This document shows positions 37,026 through 46,700 of a stretch of 64,000 nucleotides of DNA, one piece after another; the stretch's first letter is position 1; each line of letters starts with the position of its first letter. The notes beneath the pieces are model-generated. The model saw only the letters and a list, made by a program, of their open reading frames with translations, made no database searches and was not told the DNA's origin. The stretch lies in contig NZ_JAEUAO010000005.1 in NCBI RefSeq assembly GCF_019511375.1, positions 124,001-188,000 on the forward strand. The letters are read 5' to 3'. Both the position numbers and the translations under genes were made by a program. Source of the stretch: Rhizobium herbae. Lineage in GTDB: Bacteria > Pseudomonadota > Alphaproteobacteria > Rhizobiales > Rhizobiaceae.

Positions 37026-38279
37026 CTATTCGGCGGCCGCCTGGCCCCGGCCGAAGCGCTTCTCGATATAGTCGTTGACGAGCGCCTCGAAATCGCCGGC
37101 GATGTTGGTGCCGCGGATCGTCATCGCCTTCTTGCCGTCGATATAGACCGGGGCTGCCGGAAGCTCGCCGGTGCCGGGCAGCGAGATGCCGATATCGGCA
37201 TGCTTGCTTTCGCCCGGGCCATTGACGATGCAGCCCATGACCGCAACCTTCAGGCCTTCGACGCCCGGATATTTTTCACGCCAGACCGGCATGTTGCGGC
37301 GGATATCGTCCTCGATCTTGCGGGCAAGCTCCTGGAACACCGTCGAGGTCGTGCGGCCGCAGCCGGGACAGGCGGCAACGACCGGGATGAACTGCCGGAA
37401 GCCCATGACCTGCAAGAGCTCCTGCGCCACCTGCACCTCGCGGCTGCGGTCGCCGCCGGGCTCGGGGGTGAGCGAAATGCGGATCGTGTCGCCGATGCCC
37501 TGCTGCATCAGGATGCCGAGCGAGGCGGCGGATGCGACGATGCCCTTGGAGCCCATGCCGGCCTCGGTCAGGCCGAGGTGCAGGGCATGGTCGGAACGGG
37601 CGGCCAGCATCGCATAGACGGCGATCAGGTCCTGTACGTTCGAGACCTTGGCCGAGAGGATGATGCGATTGCGCGCCAGGCCGATTTCCTCCGCCAGCTC
37701 CGCCGAGATCAGCGCCGACTGGACGATGGTCTCGCGCATGACCTGGCTGGCCGTCAGCGGAAATCCCTTCGCCTGGTTGTCGTCCATCATCCGCGTCAAC
37801 AGTTCCTGGTCGAGCGAGCCCCAGTTGACGCCGATGCGCACCGGCTTGTTGAATTCGATGGCGCGCTCGATGATGGCGGCGAACTGCTTGTCCTTCTTGT
37901 CCCTGAAGCCGACATTACCGGGATTGATGCGGTATTTCGCCAGCGCCTCGGCGCAGGCCGGATGGTCGGCGAGCAACTTGTGGCCGATATAATGGAAATC
38001 GCCGATCAGCGGCACGTCGAGGCCAAGGCGCTCGAGCCGCTCGCGGATCTTCGGCACGGCGGCTGCACTTTCGTCGCGATCGACGGTGATGCGCACCAGT
38101 TCGGAGCCGGCACGATTAAGCGCTGCGACCTGCGCGACGGTGGCGTCGACGTCTGCCGTGTCGGTATTGGTCATCGACTGCACGACGACGGGTGCAGCTC
38201 CCCCGACGATCACGCCACCGACATCGACGGCGACGGAGGCGCGGCGCGGCTGCGGCTCAAAATCGAAGGCGGAAGACAT
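37026..38279 (-). CDS. ispG: 4-hydroxy-3-methylbut-2-enyl diphosphate synthase (flavodoxin-type)
   Basis: AAGGGG six bases upstream supports the ATG at 38279, giving 417 residues. The N-terminal TIM barrel includes [17 protein letters not shown] and [10 protein letters not shown]; the C-terminal iron-sulphur part has [12 protein letters not shown] and a later [17 protein letters not shown], which supply the three [4Fe-4S] cysteines. IspG makes HMBPP in the MEP isoprenoid pathway; ispA of the same pathway lies 1.8 kb away. Confidence 0.96.
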   Translation of the reverse strand: MSSAFDFEPQPRRASVAVDVGGVIVGGAAPVVVQSMTNTDTADVDATVAQVAALNRAGSELVRITVDRDESAAAVPKIRERLERLGLDVPLIGDFHYIGHKLLADHPACAEALAKYRINPGNVGFRDKKDKQFAAIIERAIEFNKPVRIGVNWGSLDQELLTRMMDDNQAKGFPLTASQVMRETIVQSALISAELAEEIGLARNRIILSAKVSNVQDLIAVYAMLAARSDHALHLGLTEAGMGSKGIVASAASLGILMQQGIGDTIRISLTPEPGGDRSREVQVAQELLQVMGFRQFIPVVAACPGCGRTTSTVFQELARKIEDDIRRNMPVWREKYPGVEGLKVAVMGCIVNGPGESKHADIGISLPGTGELPAAPVYIDGKKAMTIRGTNIAGDFEALVNDYIEKRFGRGQAAAE

Positions 38280-38400
38280 GAAGGCCCCTTGCACGTGCTG
38301 TTGCGGCGATTTCCCCTGAGGTGGATGAGGAAGGCCGCCTTGTCAACGGCAACATCATGGATTGACGGCGAATTGATGACCGCAAGGCCGCATGTTGACC

Positions 38401-39594
38401 TCAGTCGTGCCCTTTCGGATCGGCGTGAACCGCATGATGCGACAAGAGAAGCACCACGATGAACAAGGCCGGGATGCAGGTGAAGATGATCGAAAAACCG
38501 GTGTGCTCGGCGATGAAGCCGATCAGTGACGGCGCAAACAGCATGCCGGAATAACCCATGAAGGTGGCGACCGACAGCCCGATGCCCGGGGCCAGTCCCG
38601 GCATGTTGCCTGCGGCGGAAAAGGCGATCGGCACCATGTTGGAAATGCCAACGCCGGCCAGCGCAAAGCCGAAGATGGCCAGCGGCGCGTTGGGCGCAAG
38701 ACCGGCAAGGACGAGGCCGACCAGTGCCGTCAGCGTGCAGACGCGCAGGGTCTTTACGCCGCCGAAGCGGTCGCGCACGTGATCGCCGGCAAAGCGCATG
38801 ATCGCCATGGTCGCGGAAAAGGCGGCAAAGCCGAAGCCGGACAGAGCGACCGAGGCGCCGAGTTCGTTGCGCAGGTAGAGAGCGCCCCAATCCAGCACGC
38901 TGCCTTCGGGTATCATCGAAAACAGTGCCACGAGACCGATCAGCCATGGAAGCGGCGTCATCGGCAGACGCAGCTTCTGCTTGGCGACATCGGGATGCGG
39001 CCGGTCGTGCAGAATCATCGGCCAGGCAAGGCCAAGCACCACAAGGCAGAACAGCGTGACGAGGATCGCGTGCGGCAACACGCCAAATTGCGCCATGATG
39101 ACACCGCCGCTTGCCGAGCCGATGAGACCGCCAAGGCTCCAATAAGCGTGGCATGACGACATGATCGCCCGGCGCATCGACTTCTCCACCTCGACCGCAT
39201 TGGCATTCATCGCCACATCCATGGCGCCGACGAAGCCGCCGAGCAGGAACATGCCGATCGCTGCCGTCCAGACATTCGGCAAAAGCGTCAGGAGCAGGAG
39301 AAGCGGCGACAGGATGATGGCGGTAACCTTCACCACCTTCTGCGAGCCCAACCGGGCGATAAAACCGCCGGCGATCGGCATCAGCACCAGCGAGCCGATG
39401 CCGAAGGCGAGGATCAGCAGACCGAGCACGCTCTCGCCGATGCCGAGCTTCTCCTTGAATTCCGGGATCTTCGGCGCCCAGCTTCCGGTGACGAAGCCGT
39501 TCATCAGGAACAGCAGCGACACGGCGAGACGGGTTTTCGGCATGTAGGGCGAGCGCACGGCGGCTTGCGGCCGGAGGGTGTTGCGTTGATCCAT
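38401..39594 (-). CDS. MFS transporter
   Basis: The 397-residue protein has twelve hydrophobic segments, with FLMNGFVTGSWAPKIPEFKEKLG in the first loop and the MFS loop motif GFIARLGSQKVVK after the second helix. The overall style is that of YbjJ-like putative sugar or drug transporters. It is the last gene of an operon with a DeoR regulator and a VOC protein, 28 bp after the latter, which suggests uptake or efflux of a small metabolite. The start at 39594 (MDQRNTL) follows AGGAAAAG. Confidence 0.88.
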   Translation of the reverse strand: MDQRNTLRPQAAVRSPYMPKTRLAVSLLFLMNGFVTGSWAPKIPEFKEKLGIGESVLGLLILAFGIGSLVLMPIAGGFIARLGSQKVVKVTAIILSPLLLLLTLLPNVWTAAIGMFLLGGFVGAMDVAMNANAVEVEKSMRRAIMSSCHAYWSLGGLIGSASGGVIMAQFGVLPHAILVTLFCLVVLGLAWPMILHDRPHPDVAKQKLRLPMTPLPWLIGLVALFSMIPEGSVLDWGALYLRNELGASVALSGFGFAAFSATMAIMRFAGDHVRDRFGGVKTLRVCTLTALVGLVLAGLAPNAPLAIFGFALAGVGISNMVPIAFSAAGNMPGLAPGIGLSVATFMGYSGMLFAPSLIGFIAEHTGFSIIFTCIPALFIVVLLLSHHAVHADPKGHD

Positions 39595-39622
39595 GATCTT
39601 TTCCTGTGTCGTACGTGCGGAC

Positions 39623-40003
39623 TCAAACCGTAATTTCAATGAGATTGCCGTCGGGGTCCTTGAGGACCGCCTCGTAGAAGCCATCGCCCGTCATGCGGGC
39701 GGGAGAGATGAGTATTCCTGACGACGCCGCCTGCTCCGCCATTGCATCCACGGCCTCGCGACTGCCGAGCGACAACGCCAGATGGGCGTAGCCCTGCCGT
39801 TCCTGAAGCACCTCTTTCGTGATCCAGGGCCCCTGCATCACCTCGATCGAGGGGCCGCCCGTCAGCGTCAGGAAGCGCGAACTGAAGCCCGGCCGGCGGG
39901 CGCTCTCGTAGAGATCACCCACGACTGCGCCGAACGTCTCGGCCCAGAAACGGCAAAGGCCATCGAGGTCGGCTGTCCAAAGGGCGACGTGAGCGATTCT
40001 CAT
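39623..40003 (-). CDS. VOC (glyoxalase/dioxygenase fold) protein
   Basis: This 126-residue protein has two beta-alpha-beta-beta-beta halves: an N-terminal MRIAHVALWTADLDGLCRFW and a C-terminal FYEAVLKDPDGNLIEITV whose Glu is a metal ligand; His5 supplies the first ligand and HLALSL the second. Glyoxalases, fosfomycin-resistance proteins and ring-cleaving dioxygenases share this fold, so the reaction is not predictable. Its start overlaps the deoR stop in an ATGA. Confidence 0.88.
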   Translation of the reverse strand: MRIAHVALWTADLDGLCRFWAETFGAVVGDLYESARRPGFSSRFLTLTGGPSIEVMQGPWITKEVLQERQGYAHLALSLGSREAVDAMAEQAASSGILISPARMTGDGFYEAVLKDPDGNLIEITV

Positions 40004-40782
40004 GCCTTGGTCTTTCGGGCGTGGGCGATAGCAATGCCGGCCGCTTCGTAGCGATCGATGGCATCTGCCGGCGCATCGTGCTCGACAATGAGCGCCGAGC
40101 ATTGAGCTGCCGCGATGACCCTGTGTGGCGCCGAGGTCGCGAATTTGTCGTTGGTGATTGCCGCCAGCACCGATGCGCTGCCGAGCGCGACAAGCCGCTT
40201 GAATTCGGCATCCTCGTATTCGAAGACGGTGAGGCCAGCGTCGATATCGGCGCCACACGCGCCGAGAATGCACAGGTCGGGTCGCAGCGTCTCGATGTCG
40301 CGCTGCGCCCTGGCGCCGACCGCAGCGCCGACACGCCGGTCGATCTTGCCGCCGATGACGATCAGGTCAATGCCTGGCTTGTCCATCAGTGCGGCGGCAA
40401 TCAGCGGCGTGTTCGTCACCGCCGTCAGCTCCAGATCGTCCGGCAGGGCCTTGGCAATCGCCAGATTTGTGGAGCCTGCGTCGAAGAAGACGGTTGTTCC
40501 GGGTTTGATGAAGGCAAGCGCGGCCCAGGCAAGTGCGGCCTTGCGCTCCGGCGCCTCGCCGACACGCTGGGCAAGGGTGGTGCTGCCGGGCGTAACCGGC
40601 AGCGCGCCGCCATAGACCCGCTCGCAAAGCCCTGCGGCGGCAAGCTCGCGCAGATCACGGCGAATCGTGTCTTCGGAGACGTTGAATTCCTGCGCGAGAT
40701 CGACAGCCAGCACCCGCCCGGACGCCCGCAGGCGGTCCTGGATCAGCCGTTGACGTTGCTGAAGAAGCAATTCTGCCTGCAT
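40000..40782 (-). CDS. DeoR/GlpR family transcription regulator
   Basis: This 260-residue protein has an N-terminal DeoR winged helix (QRLIQDRLRASGRVLAVDLAQEF, then SEDTIRRDLRELAAAG, residues 10-50) and a C-terminal sugar-phosphate isomerase-like effector domain with FFDAGSTNLAIAKAL. DeoR regulators usually repress sugar or nucleoside catabolism until a phosphorylated sugar binds. The linked VOC and MFS genes are the likely targets, by position. Confidence 0.93.
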   Translation of the reverse strand: MQAELLLQQRQRLIQDRLRASGRVLAVDLAQEFNVSEDTIRRDLRELAAAGLCERVYGGALPVTPGSTTLAQRVGEAPERKAALAWAALAFIKPGTTVFFDAGSTNLAIAKALPDDLELTAVTNTPLIAAALMDKPGIDLIVIGGKIDRRVGAAVGARAQRDIETLRPDLCILGACGADIDAGLTVFEYEDAEFKRLVALGSASVLAAITNDKFATSAPHRVIAAAQCSALIVEHDAPADAIDRYEAAGIAIAHARKTKA

Positions 40783-41075
40783 GGTTGGTCACATCGTGCA
40801 TGATTACGGATAAATCGGCACAAACAGGCATACAAAGGTTTTCCTGGCACTTCAACCGAATTGTGAGGGTTGCTGGCAAAATTTGCCGCGAAAACCGCCA
40901 GGCCGCCTTGAATTTGAGCGATCGGCGCCAATTTTGCGTGGAAACGGCCGTAATTTGAGAAAACCTTTCGCTGCTGCGCCGCACAATTGAAGTTTTGTGC
41001 GCTGTCGGCGGCGGGACCATATGCGATTGTCCTCTCACACCGGCGACGGGCCGGACAGAAAGATGGAAAAAGACA

Positions 41076-41852
41076 ATGAAATGGGTTCACACACTTCTCG
41101 CCGCCGCGGCAATCGCGCAGCTGGTTTCGATCGCTCCGGCCCTTGCCGGCGAAAACCTTGAGGCCATCAAGTCGGCCGGGGCGCTGAAGATCGGCACCGA
41201 GGGTACCTACGCACCCTTCACCTATCACGACGAAAGCGGCAAGCTCGTCGGCTTCGACGTCGAGATCGGCGAAGCGATCGCCAGCAAGCTGGGCGTCAAG
41301 GCCGAGTTCCTCGAAGGTAAGTGGGACGGGCTGATCGCCGGCCTCGATGCCAACCGCTACGACACGGTGATCAACCAGGTCGGCATCACCGAGGAGCGCA
41401 AGAAGAAATACGATTTCTCCGAGCCCTATATCGCCTCCAAGGCCGTGCTGATCGTCAAGACCGACAATGAGGAGATCAAGGATTTCCCGGACCTCAAGGG
41501 CAAGAAGGCGGCGCAGTCGCTGACCAGCAACTTCGGCAAGCTGGCCGAGGCTTCCGGCGCCGAACTCGTCGGCACCGATGGCTTCGACCAGTCGATCCAG
41601 CTCGTGCTGACCGGTCGCACCGATGCGACGATCAACGACAGTCTGTCGTTCCTCGATTTCAAGAAGCACAAACCGGATGCGCCGGTGAAGATCGCCGCCG
41701 AGCAGGCGAATGCCGACTATTCCGGCATCATCATCCGCAAGGGCGAGCCTGAGCTTCTCGACGCGATCAACAAGGCGCTGGTAGAAATCAAGTCCGACGG
41801 CACCTACGACGCGATTTCGAAAAAGTATTTCGGCGCCGACGTTTCGAAGTAA
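41076..41852 (+). CDS. Polar amino acid/cystine ABC transporter, substrate-binding protein
   Basis: The ATG at 41076 begins a Sec signal peptide (MKWVHTLLAAAAIAQ to ALA, cleavage near residue 24). The mature part is a type II periplasmic binding protein: LKIGTEGTYAPFTYHDESGKLVGFDVEIG and GKWDGLIAGLDANRYD. These resemble the cystine-binding FliY/TcyA group, with a typical length of 258. A palindromic element separates it from the permease gene. Confidence 0.92.
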   Translation: MKWVHTLLAAAAIAQLVSIAPALAGENLEAIKSAGALKIGTEGTYAPFTYHDESGKLVGFDVEIGEAIASKLGVKAEFLEGKWDGLIAGLDANRYDTVINQVGITEERKKKYDFSEPYIASKAVLIVKTDNEEIKDFPDLKGKKAAQSLTSNFGKLAEASGAELVGTDGFDQSIQLVLTGRTDATINDSLSFLDFKKHKPDAPVKIAAEQANADYSGIIIRKGEPELLDAINKALVEIKSDGTYDAISKKYFGADVSK

Positions 41853-41863
41853 ATTAGGGGAAG

Positions 41864-42016
41864 ACCCCTCCCCAACCCCTCCCCACAAGGGGGAGGGGTT
41901 TACCCGTAGCAACATTTCTCCGCCAAGAATTAGCCTCTCCCCCGCCGAGTGTCCGAAAATCGAGAATGCGCGGCATTGAAGCCCCTCCCCCTTGTGGGGA
42001 GGGGTTGGGGAGGGGT
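41864..42016. repeat. Large inverted repeat between binding protein and permease genes
   Basis: A 35-bp arm at 41864-41898 (rich in CCCCTCCCC) is the exact reverse complement of 41982-42016, apart from edges, around an 83-base loop. Each arm is itself partly palindromic (CCCC...GGGG). Such elements between a binding-protein gene and its permease gene commonly stabilise the upstream message. Confidence 0.85.
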
Positions 42017-42055
42017 ATTTGCCGATATTAGAAAGACCTTTCGAGGAAGAAGATC

Positions 42056-42736
42056 GTGCCCTCCTGGCTCCAACTCATGCTCGATTCGCTCCTGCCGCTG
42101 TTGCGGGCCGGACTGATCTTCACCATCCCGCTGACGCTGCTGTCGTTCGCTCTTGGCCTGGCGCTCGGGCTCTTGACGGCGATTGCCCGTCTGTTCGGGG
42201 CCAAGCCGCTGGTTGCCGTGGCGCGGTTCTACGTCTGGGTCATTCGCGGCACGCCGCTGCTCGTCCAGCTTTTCGTCATCTTCTACGGCCTGCCGAGCCT
42301 CGGCATCCTGCTCGACGCCTTTCCCGCGGCGCTGATCGGCTTCACGCTCAACATCGGCGCCTATACGTCCGAAATCATCCGCGCCGTCATCTCCTCGGTA
42401 CCGCGCGGCCAGTGGGAGGCGGCCTATTCGATCGGCATGAGCTGGGGCCAGGCGATGCGCCGCACCATCCTGCCGCAGGCGACCCGCGTTGCCGTGCCGC
42501 CGCTGTCCAACACCTTCATTTCGCTGGTCAAGGACACCTCGCTCGCCGCTGCCATCACCGTGCCGGAACTGTTCCAGACGGCACAGCGCATCGTTGCCAC
42601 CACCTATGAACCGCTGATCCTCTATATCGAGGCGGCGCTGATCTACCTGGCGCTCAGCTCCGTTCTCTCCGCCCTGCAGGTGCGGCTGGAAAACCGCTTT
42701 GCCCGCTATGGCGGCTTCCTGGAGGCGCGCACATGA
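42056..42736 (+). CDS. Amino acid ABC transporter permease
   Basis: The start is the GTG at 42056 behind GAGGAAG. The 226-residue protein has five hydrophobic helices and the HisM/GlnP-type signature: YVWVIRGTPLLVQLFVIFYGLP and the EAA loop EAAYSIGMSWGQAMRRTILPQA. It forms the membrane channel of the importer, probably as a homodimer because only one permease gene is present. Its stop overlaps the ATPase start in an ATGA. Confidence 0.94.
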   Translation: MPSWLQLMLDSLLPLLRAGLIFTIPLTLLSFALGLALGLLTAIARLFGAKPLVAVARFYVWVIRGTPLLVQLFVIFYGLPSLGILLDAFPAALIGFTLNIGAYTSEIIRAVISSVPRGQWEAAYSIGMSWGQAMRRTILPQATRVAVPPLSNTFISLVKDTSLAAAITVPELFQTAQRIVATTYEPLILYIEAALIYLALSSVLSALQVRLENRFARYGGFLEART

Positions 42737-43494
42737 TCGAGCTCACCCATATCGAAAAGCGCTTCGGCGACAATGTCGTCCTGAAGGACATCAGCATCAC
42801 CATCGCCGAAGGCACCGTCACCGCGCTGGTCGGCCCCTCAGGCGGCGGCAAGAGCACGCTGCTTCGCTGTGTCAACCTGCTCGAAATCCCGACATCCGGC
42901 GCGATCCGGCTGGGCGAGGAGCGCATCGAGTTCTCCCCAAACAGGAAGACCGGCTGGGACGCCATTCAGCGCCTGCGCCGCCAGACCGGGATGGTCTTCC
43001 AGAACTTCCAGCTTTTCCCGCACCAGACAGCGATCGAGAATGTCATGGAAGGGCTGGTGACCGTCCTGAAATGGCCGAAGGACAGGGCACGGGCGCGGGC
43101 GCACGAACTTTTGGAAAAGGTCGGCATGGCCCACAAGGCCGATGCCTGGCCGGCGACGCTCTCCGGCGGCCAGCAGCAGCGCGTGGCGATCGCCCGGGCG
43201 CTGGCCCCTTCGCCGCGCGTGCTGCTCTGCGACGAGCCGACCTCGGCGCTCGACCCGGAACTGGCCGAGGAAGTCGTCGAGGTCCTGAACCGGCTCGCGG
43301 CCGAGGGCACGACGATGATCATGGCCACCCACGACCTGCGGCTCGCCTCGAAAGTCGCCGACCAGGTGCTGTTCCTCGACGGCGGCCTGATTGTCGAAAG
43401 CGGCCCGCCGAAAAACATCTTCCAGGCGCCGCAGCGGGAACGCACGAAGAAGTTCATTTCCTCGCTCAACATGGGCAACGACTACGAAATTTGA
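42733..43494 (+). CDS. Amino acid ABC transporter ATP-binding protein
   Basis: The 253-residue ATPase shows Walker A GPSGGGKST (residues 35-43), a Q-loop in VFQNFQLFPHQT, signature LSGGQQQRVAIARAL, Walker B VLLCDEPTSALDPEL and the switch His in ATHDLRLA. The GLV-GMAH spacing is as in GlnQ/HisP-type importers. It completes the three-gene importer. Confidence 0.95.
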   Translation: MIELTHIEKRFGDNVVLKDISITIAEGTVTALVGPSGGGKSTLLRCVNLLEIPTSGAIRLGEERIEFSPNRKTGWDAIQRLRRQTGMVFQNFQLFPHQTAIENVMEGLVTVLKWPKDRARARAHELLEKVGMAHKADAWPATLSGGQQQRVAIARALAPSPRVLLCDEPTSALDPELAEEVVEVLNRLAAEGTTMIMATHDLRLASKVADQVLFLDGGLIVESGPPKNIFQAPQRERTKKFISSLNMGNDYEI

Positions 43495-43526
43495 GGATAG
43501 GGCACGCTCCCACCCCCTCCAAAAGT

Positions 43527-43624
43527 CGTCATCCTCGGGCTTGACCCGAGGATCCATGCTCCGGATATCGGAGATACGCAGTGGCCATTACATCTGGATC
43601 CTCGGGTCAAGCCCGAGGATGACG
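43527..43624. repeat. 30-bp perfect inverted repeat
   Basis: A 30-bp arm at 43527-43556 (starting CGTCATCCTCGGGC) is the exact reverse complement of 43595-43624, with a 38-base loop. Each arm holds an internal palindrome around CTTGACCC. This unit is a dispersed repeat of alphaproteobacteria. A shorter diverged copy of one arm follows at 43731-43759. It lies between the ABC ATPase gene and the convergent pyc gene, and could act as terminator for both. Confidence 0.85.
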
Positions 43625-43796
43625 GAGCAAGAGGTTAGCGACTGGCCGCAAGCCGAACGAGGATGCTCCATCGCTTAAATCATCCCCGTTTTTCTCCCGA
43701 GGTGGTCTCCAACGCGGCTGATGCCGCGGCTGGATCCCGGCTCAATACCGGGATGACGGTGAGAACAGGGACAGTCTCACGGAGAACGGGTGTCGG

Positions 43797-46700
43797 TCAC
43801 CCCCCGTAGACGATCAAGAGGTCCTTCGTGTCGATCTGGTCGCCGGTGCGCACAAGAACTTCGGCGATCGTGCCGTCCTTCTCGGCGTGCAGCGCCGTCT
43901 CCATCTTCATCGCCTCGATCGAAAGCAGCACGTCGCCGGACTTGACCGCCTGGCCGGCATGAACGGCGACGGTGGAGATGACGCCCGGCATCGGCGCGCC
44001 CAGATGGGCGGCGTTGCCGGCTTCCGCCTTGCGGCGCGCGGCGCTGGAGGCCGAGCGGTTGCGGTCCGGCACCTTGATCAGGCGCGGCTGGCCGTTGAGC
44101 TCGAAGAACACCTTGACCATGGCCTGCTCGTCCGGCTCGCTCTTGGCCTGGTGCAGGATGACCAGCGACACGCCTCTTTCAAGTTCCGGCAGCAGCTCCT
44201 CGCCGGCCGACAGCCCGTAAAAATAGGCGGGCGTGGGCAGCACCGAGACCGGACCGTAGGTTTCGGCGGCCTGCGCATAGTCGGTGAAGACCTTCGGATA
44301 CATCAGATAGGAGGCAAATTCGAAGTCGCTGACCTTGCGCTCCAGCTTGGTCTCGATGTCCTTGCGCTCCTTGTCGAGATCGGCATCCGCAAGCAGCGAA
44401 CCGGGACGCGCGGTATAGGCCTTCTCGCCCTTCAGCGCCTTTGCCTGCAGCGCCTTCGGCCATCCGCCCGGCGGCTGGCCGAGATCGCCCTTCAGCATCG
44501 ACACGACCGAATCCGGGAAGGAGACGTCCTTGGCCGGGTTCTCGACATCGGCGACCGTCAGGTCCTGAGAGACCATCATCAGCGCCATATCGCCCACAAC
44601 CTTGGAGGACGGCGTCACCTTGACGATGTCGCCGAACATCTGGTTGGCATCGGCATAGGCCTGCGCCACCTGGTGCCAGCGGGTCTCCAGCCCGAGCGAG
44701 CGGGCCTGTTCCTTGAGGTTGGTGAACTGGCCGCCCGGCATTTCATGCAGATAGACTTCCGAAGCCGGCCCCTTGAGGTCGCTTTCGAAGGCGGCATACT
44801 GGTTGCGCACCGCTTCCCAGTAGAAGGAGATGCGGCGGATCCACTCGGGATCAAGGCCCGGATCGCGCTCGGACCCGCGCAGCGCCTCGACGATCGAGCC
44901 GAGACAGGGCTGCGAGGTGTTGCCGGAGAAGGCGTCCATCGCCGCATCGACGACGTCGACCCCGGCATCCACAGCGGCAAGGACGGTCGCGGCGGAAATG
45001 CCCGAGGTATCATGCGTGTGGAAATGGATCGGCAGGTCGGTCGCCTCGCGCAGAGCCTTGAAAAGCACCATCGCCGCCGCCGGCTTCAGCAGGCCGGCCA
45101 TGTCCTTCAGCGCGATCATGTGCGCGCCGGCCTTTTCCAGCTCGGTTGCCAGCGCGGTGTAGTATTTCAGGTCGTATTTCGGCCGGGCCGAATTGAGGAT
45201 GTCGCCGGTATAGCAGATCGCCGCCTCGCAGATCTTGTTCTCCTCGGCGACCGCATCCATCGAGACGCGCATGTTGTCGACCCAGTTGAGGCAGTCGAAC
45301 ACCCGGAACACGTCGATGCCGCCCTTTGCCGCTTGGCGGACGAAGTATTTGACGACATTGTCGGGATAGTTTTTGTAGCCGACGCCATTGGCGCCGCGCA
45401 AAAGCATCTGCAAGAGCAGGTTCGGCGCATCCTCGCGCACCCTGGCGAGACGCTCCCAGGGATCTTCGGTCAGGAAGCGCATTGACACGTCGAAGGTGGC
45501 GCCGCCCCAGCATTCGAGCGAGAACAGGTTGGGCAGGGCACGGGCATAGGTACCGGCGACCCGGGCGATGTCATAGGTGCGCACGCGGGTGGCGAGCAGC
45601 GACTGATGGCCGTCGCGCATGGTCGTGTCGGTCAAGAGCACGCGCTTTTCCGCCCGCACCCACTCGGCGAACTTCTTCGGACCGAGTGCATCGAGCTTCT
45701 GCTTGGTGCCGTCGACAATCGCTGCCTTGCTGTGGGGGACGATCGGCTTTGCCGCATCCGCGCTCGGCTTCGGCCGGCCCTTGGCTTCCGGGTGCCCGTT
45801 GACCGTCACGTCGGCGAGGTAAGTCAAGAGCTTGGTTGCGCGGTCCTGGCGCTTGACCTGCTGGAACAGCTCGGGCGTCGTGTCGATGAAGCGGGTGGTG
45901 TAGGAATTGTCCTTGAATTTAGGGTGGCTGATGATCGCTTCCAGGAAGGTGAGGTTCGTCGCCACCCCGCGAATACGGAATTCACGCAGGGCGCGGTCCA
46001 TGCGGGCGATCGCCTCTGCGGGATTCGGCGCCCACGCGGTGACCTTGACCAGCAGCGGATCGTAAAAGCGCGTGATGACAGCTCCCGGATAGGCCGTGCC
46101 GCCGTCGAGGCGAATACCGAAGCCGGACGCCGAGCGGTAGCCGGTGATGCGGCCATAGTCCGGGATGAAGTTCTGTTCCGGATCTTCGGTGGTGATGCGG
46201 CACTGCAGCGCATGGCCGTTGAGACGGATGTCCTCCTGTTTCGGCACGCCCGATTCCGGCGTCCCGATGGCAAAGCCGTCGAGGATGTGGATCTGCGCCT
46301 TGACGATGTCGATGCCGGTCACGACTTCGGTGACGGTATGCTCGACCTGGATGCGCGGATTGACCTCGATGAAGTAGAATTTGCCGGTATCCATGTCCAT
46401 CAGGTACTCGACGGTACCGGCGCCGATGTAGTTCGTCGCCTGGGCGATCCGGGTCGAATAGCCGGCCAGTTCCTGGCGCTGCGCTTCCGTGAGATAGGGA
46501 GCCGGAGCGCGCTCGACGACTTTCTGGTTACGGCGCTGGACGGAGCAATCCCGCTCAAACAGGTGCACCACGTTGCCGTGGGTATCGCCGAGCACTTGGC
46601 TTTCGACATGGCGGGCACGCTCGACCAGTTTCTCCAGATAGACCTCGTCCTTGCCGAAAGCGGCCATTGCCTCGCGCTTGGCTTCCGTCACCTCGCGGAT

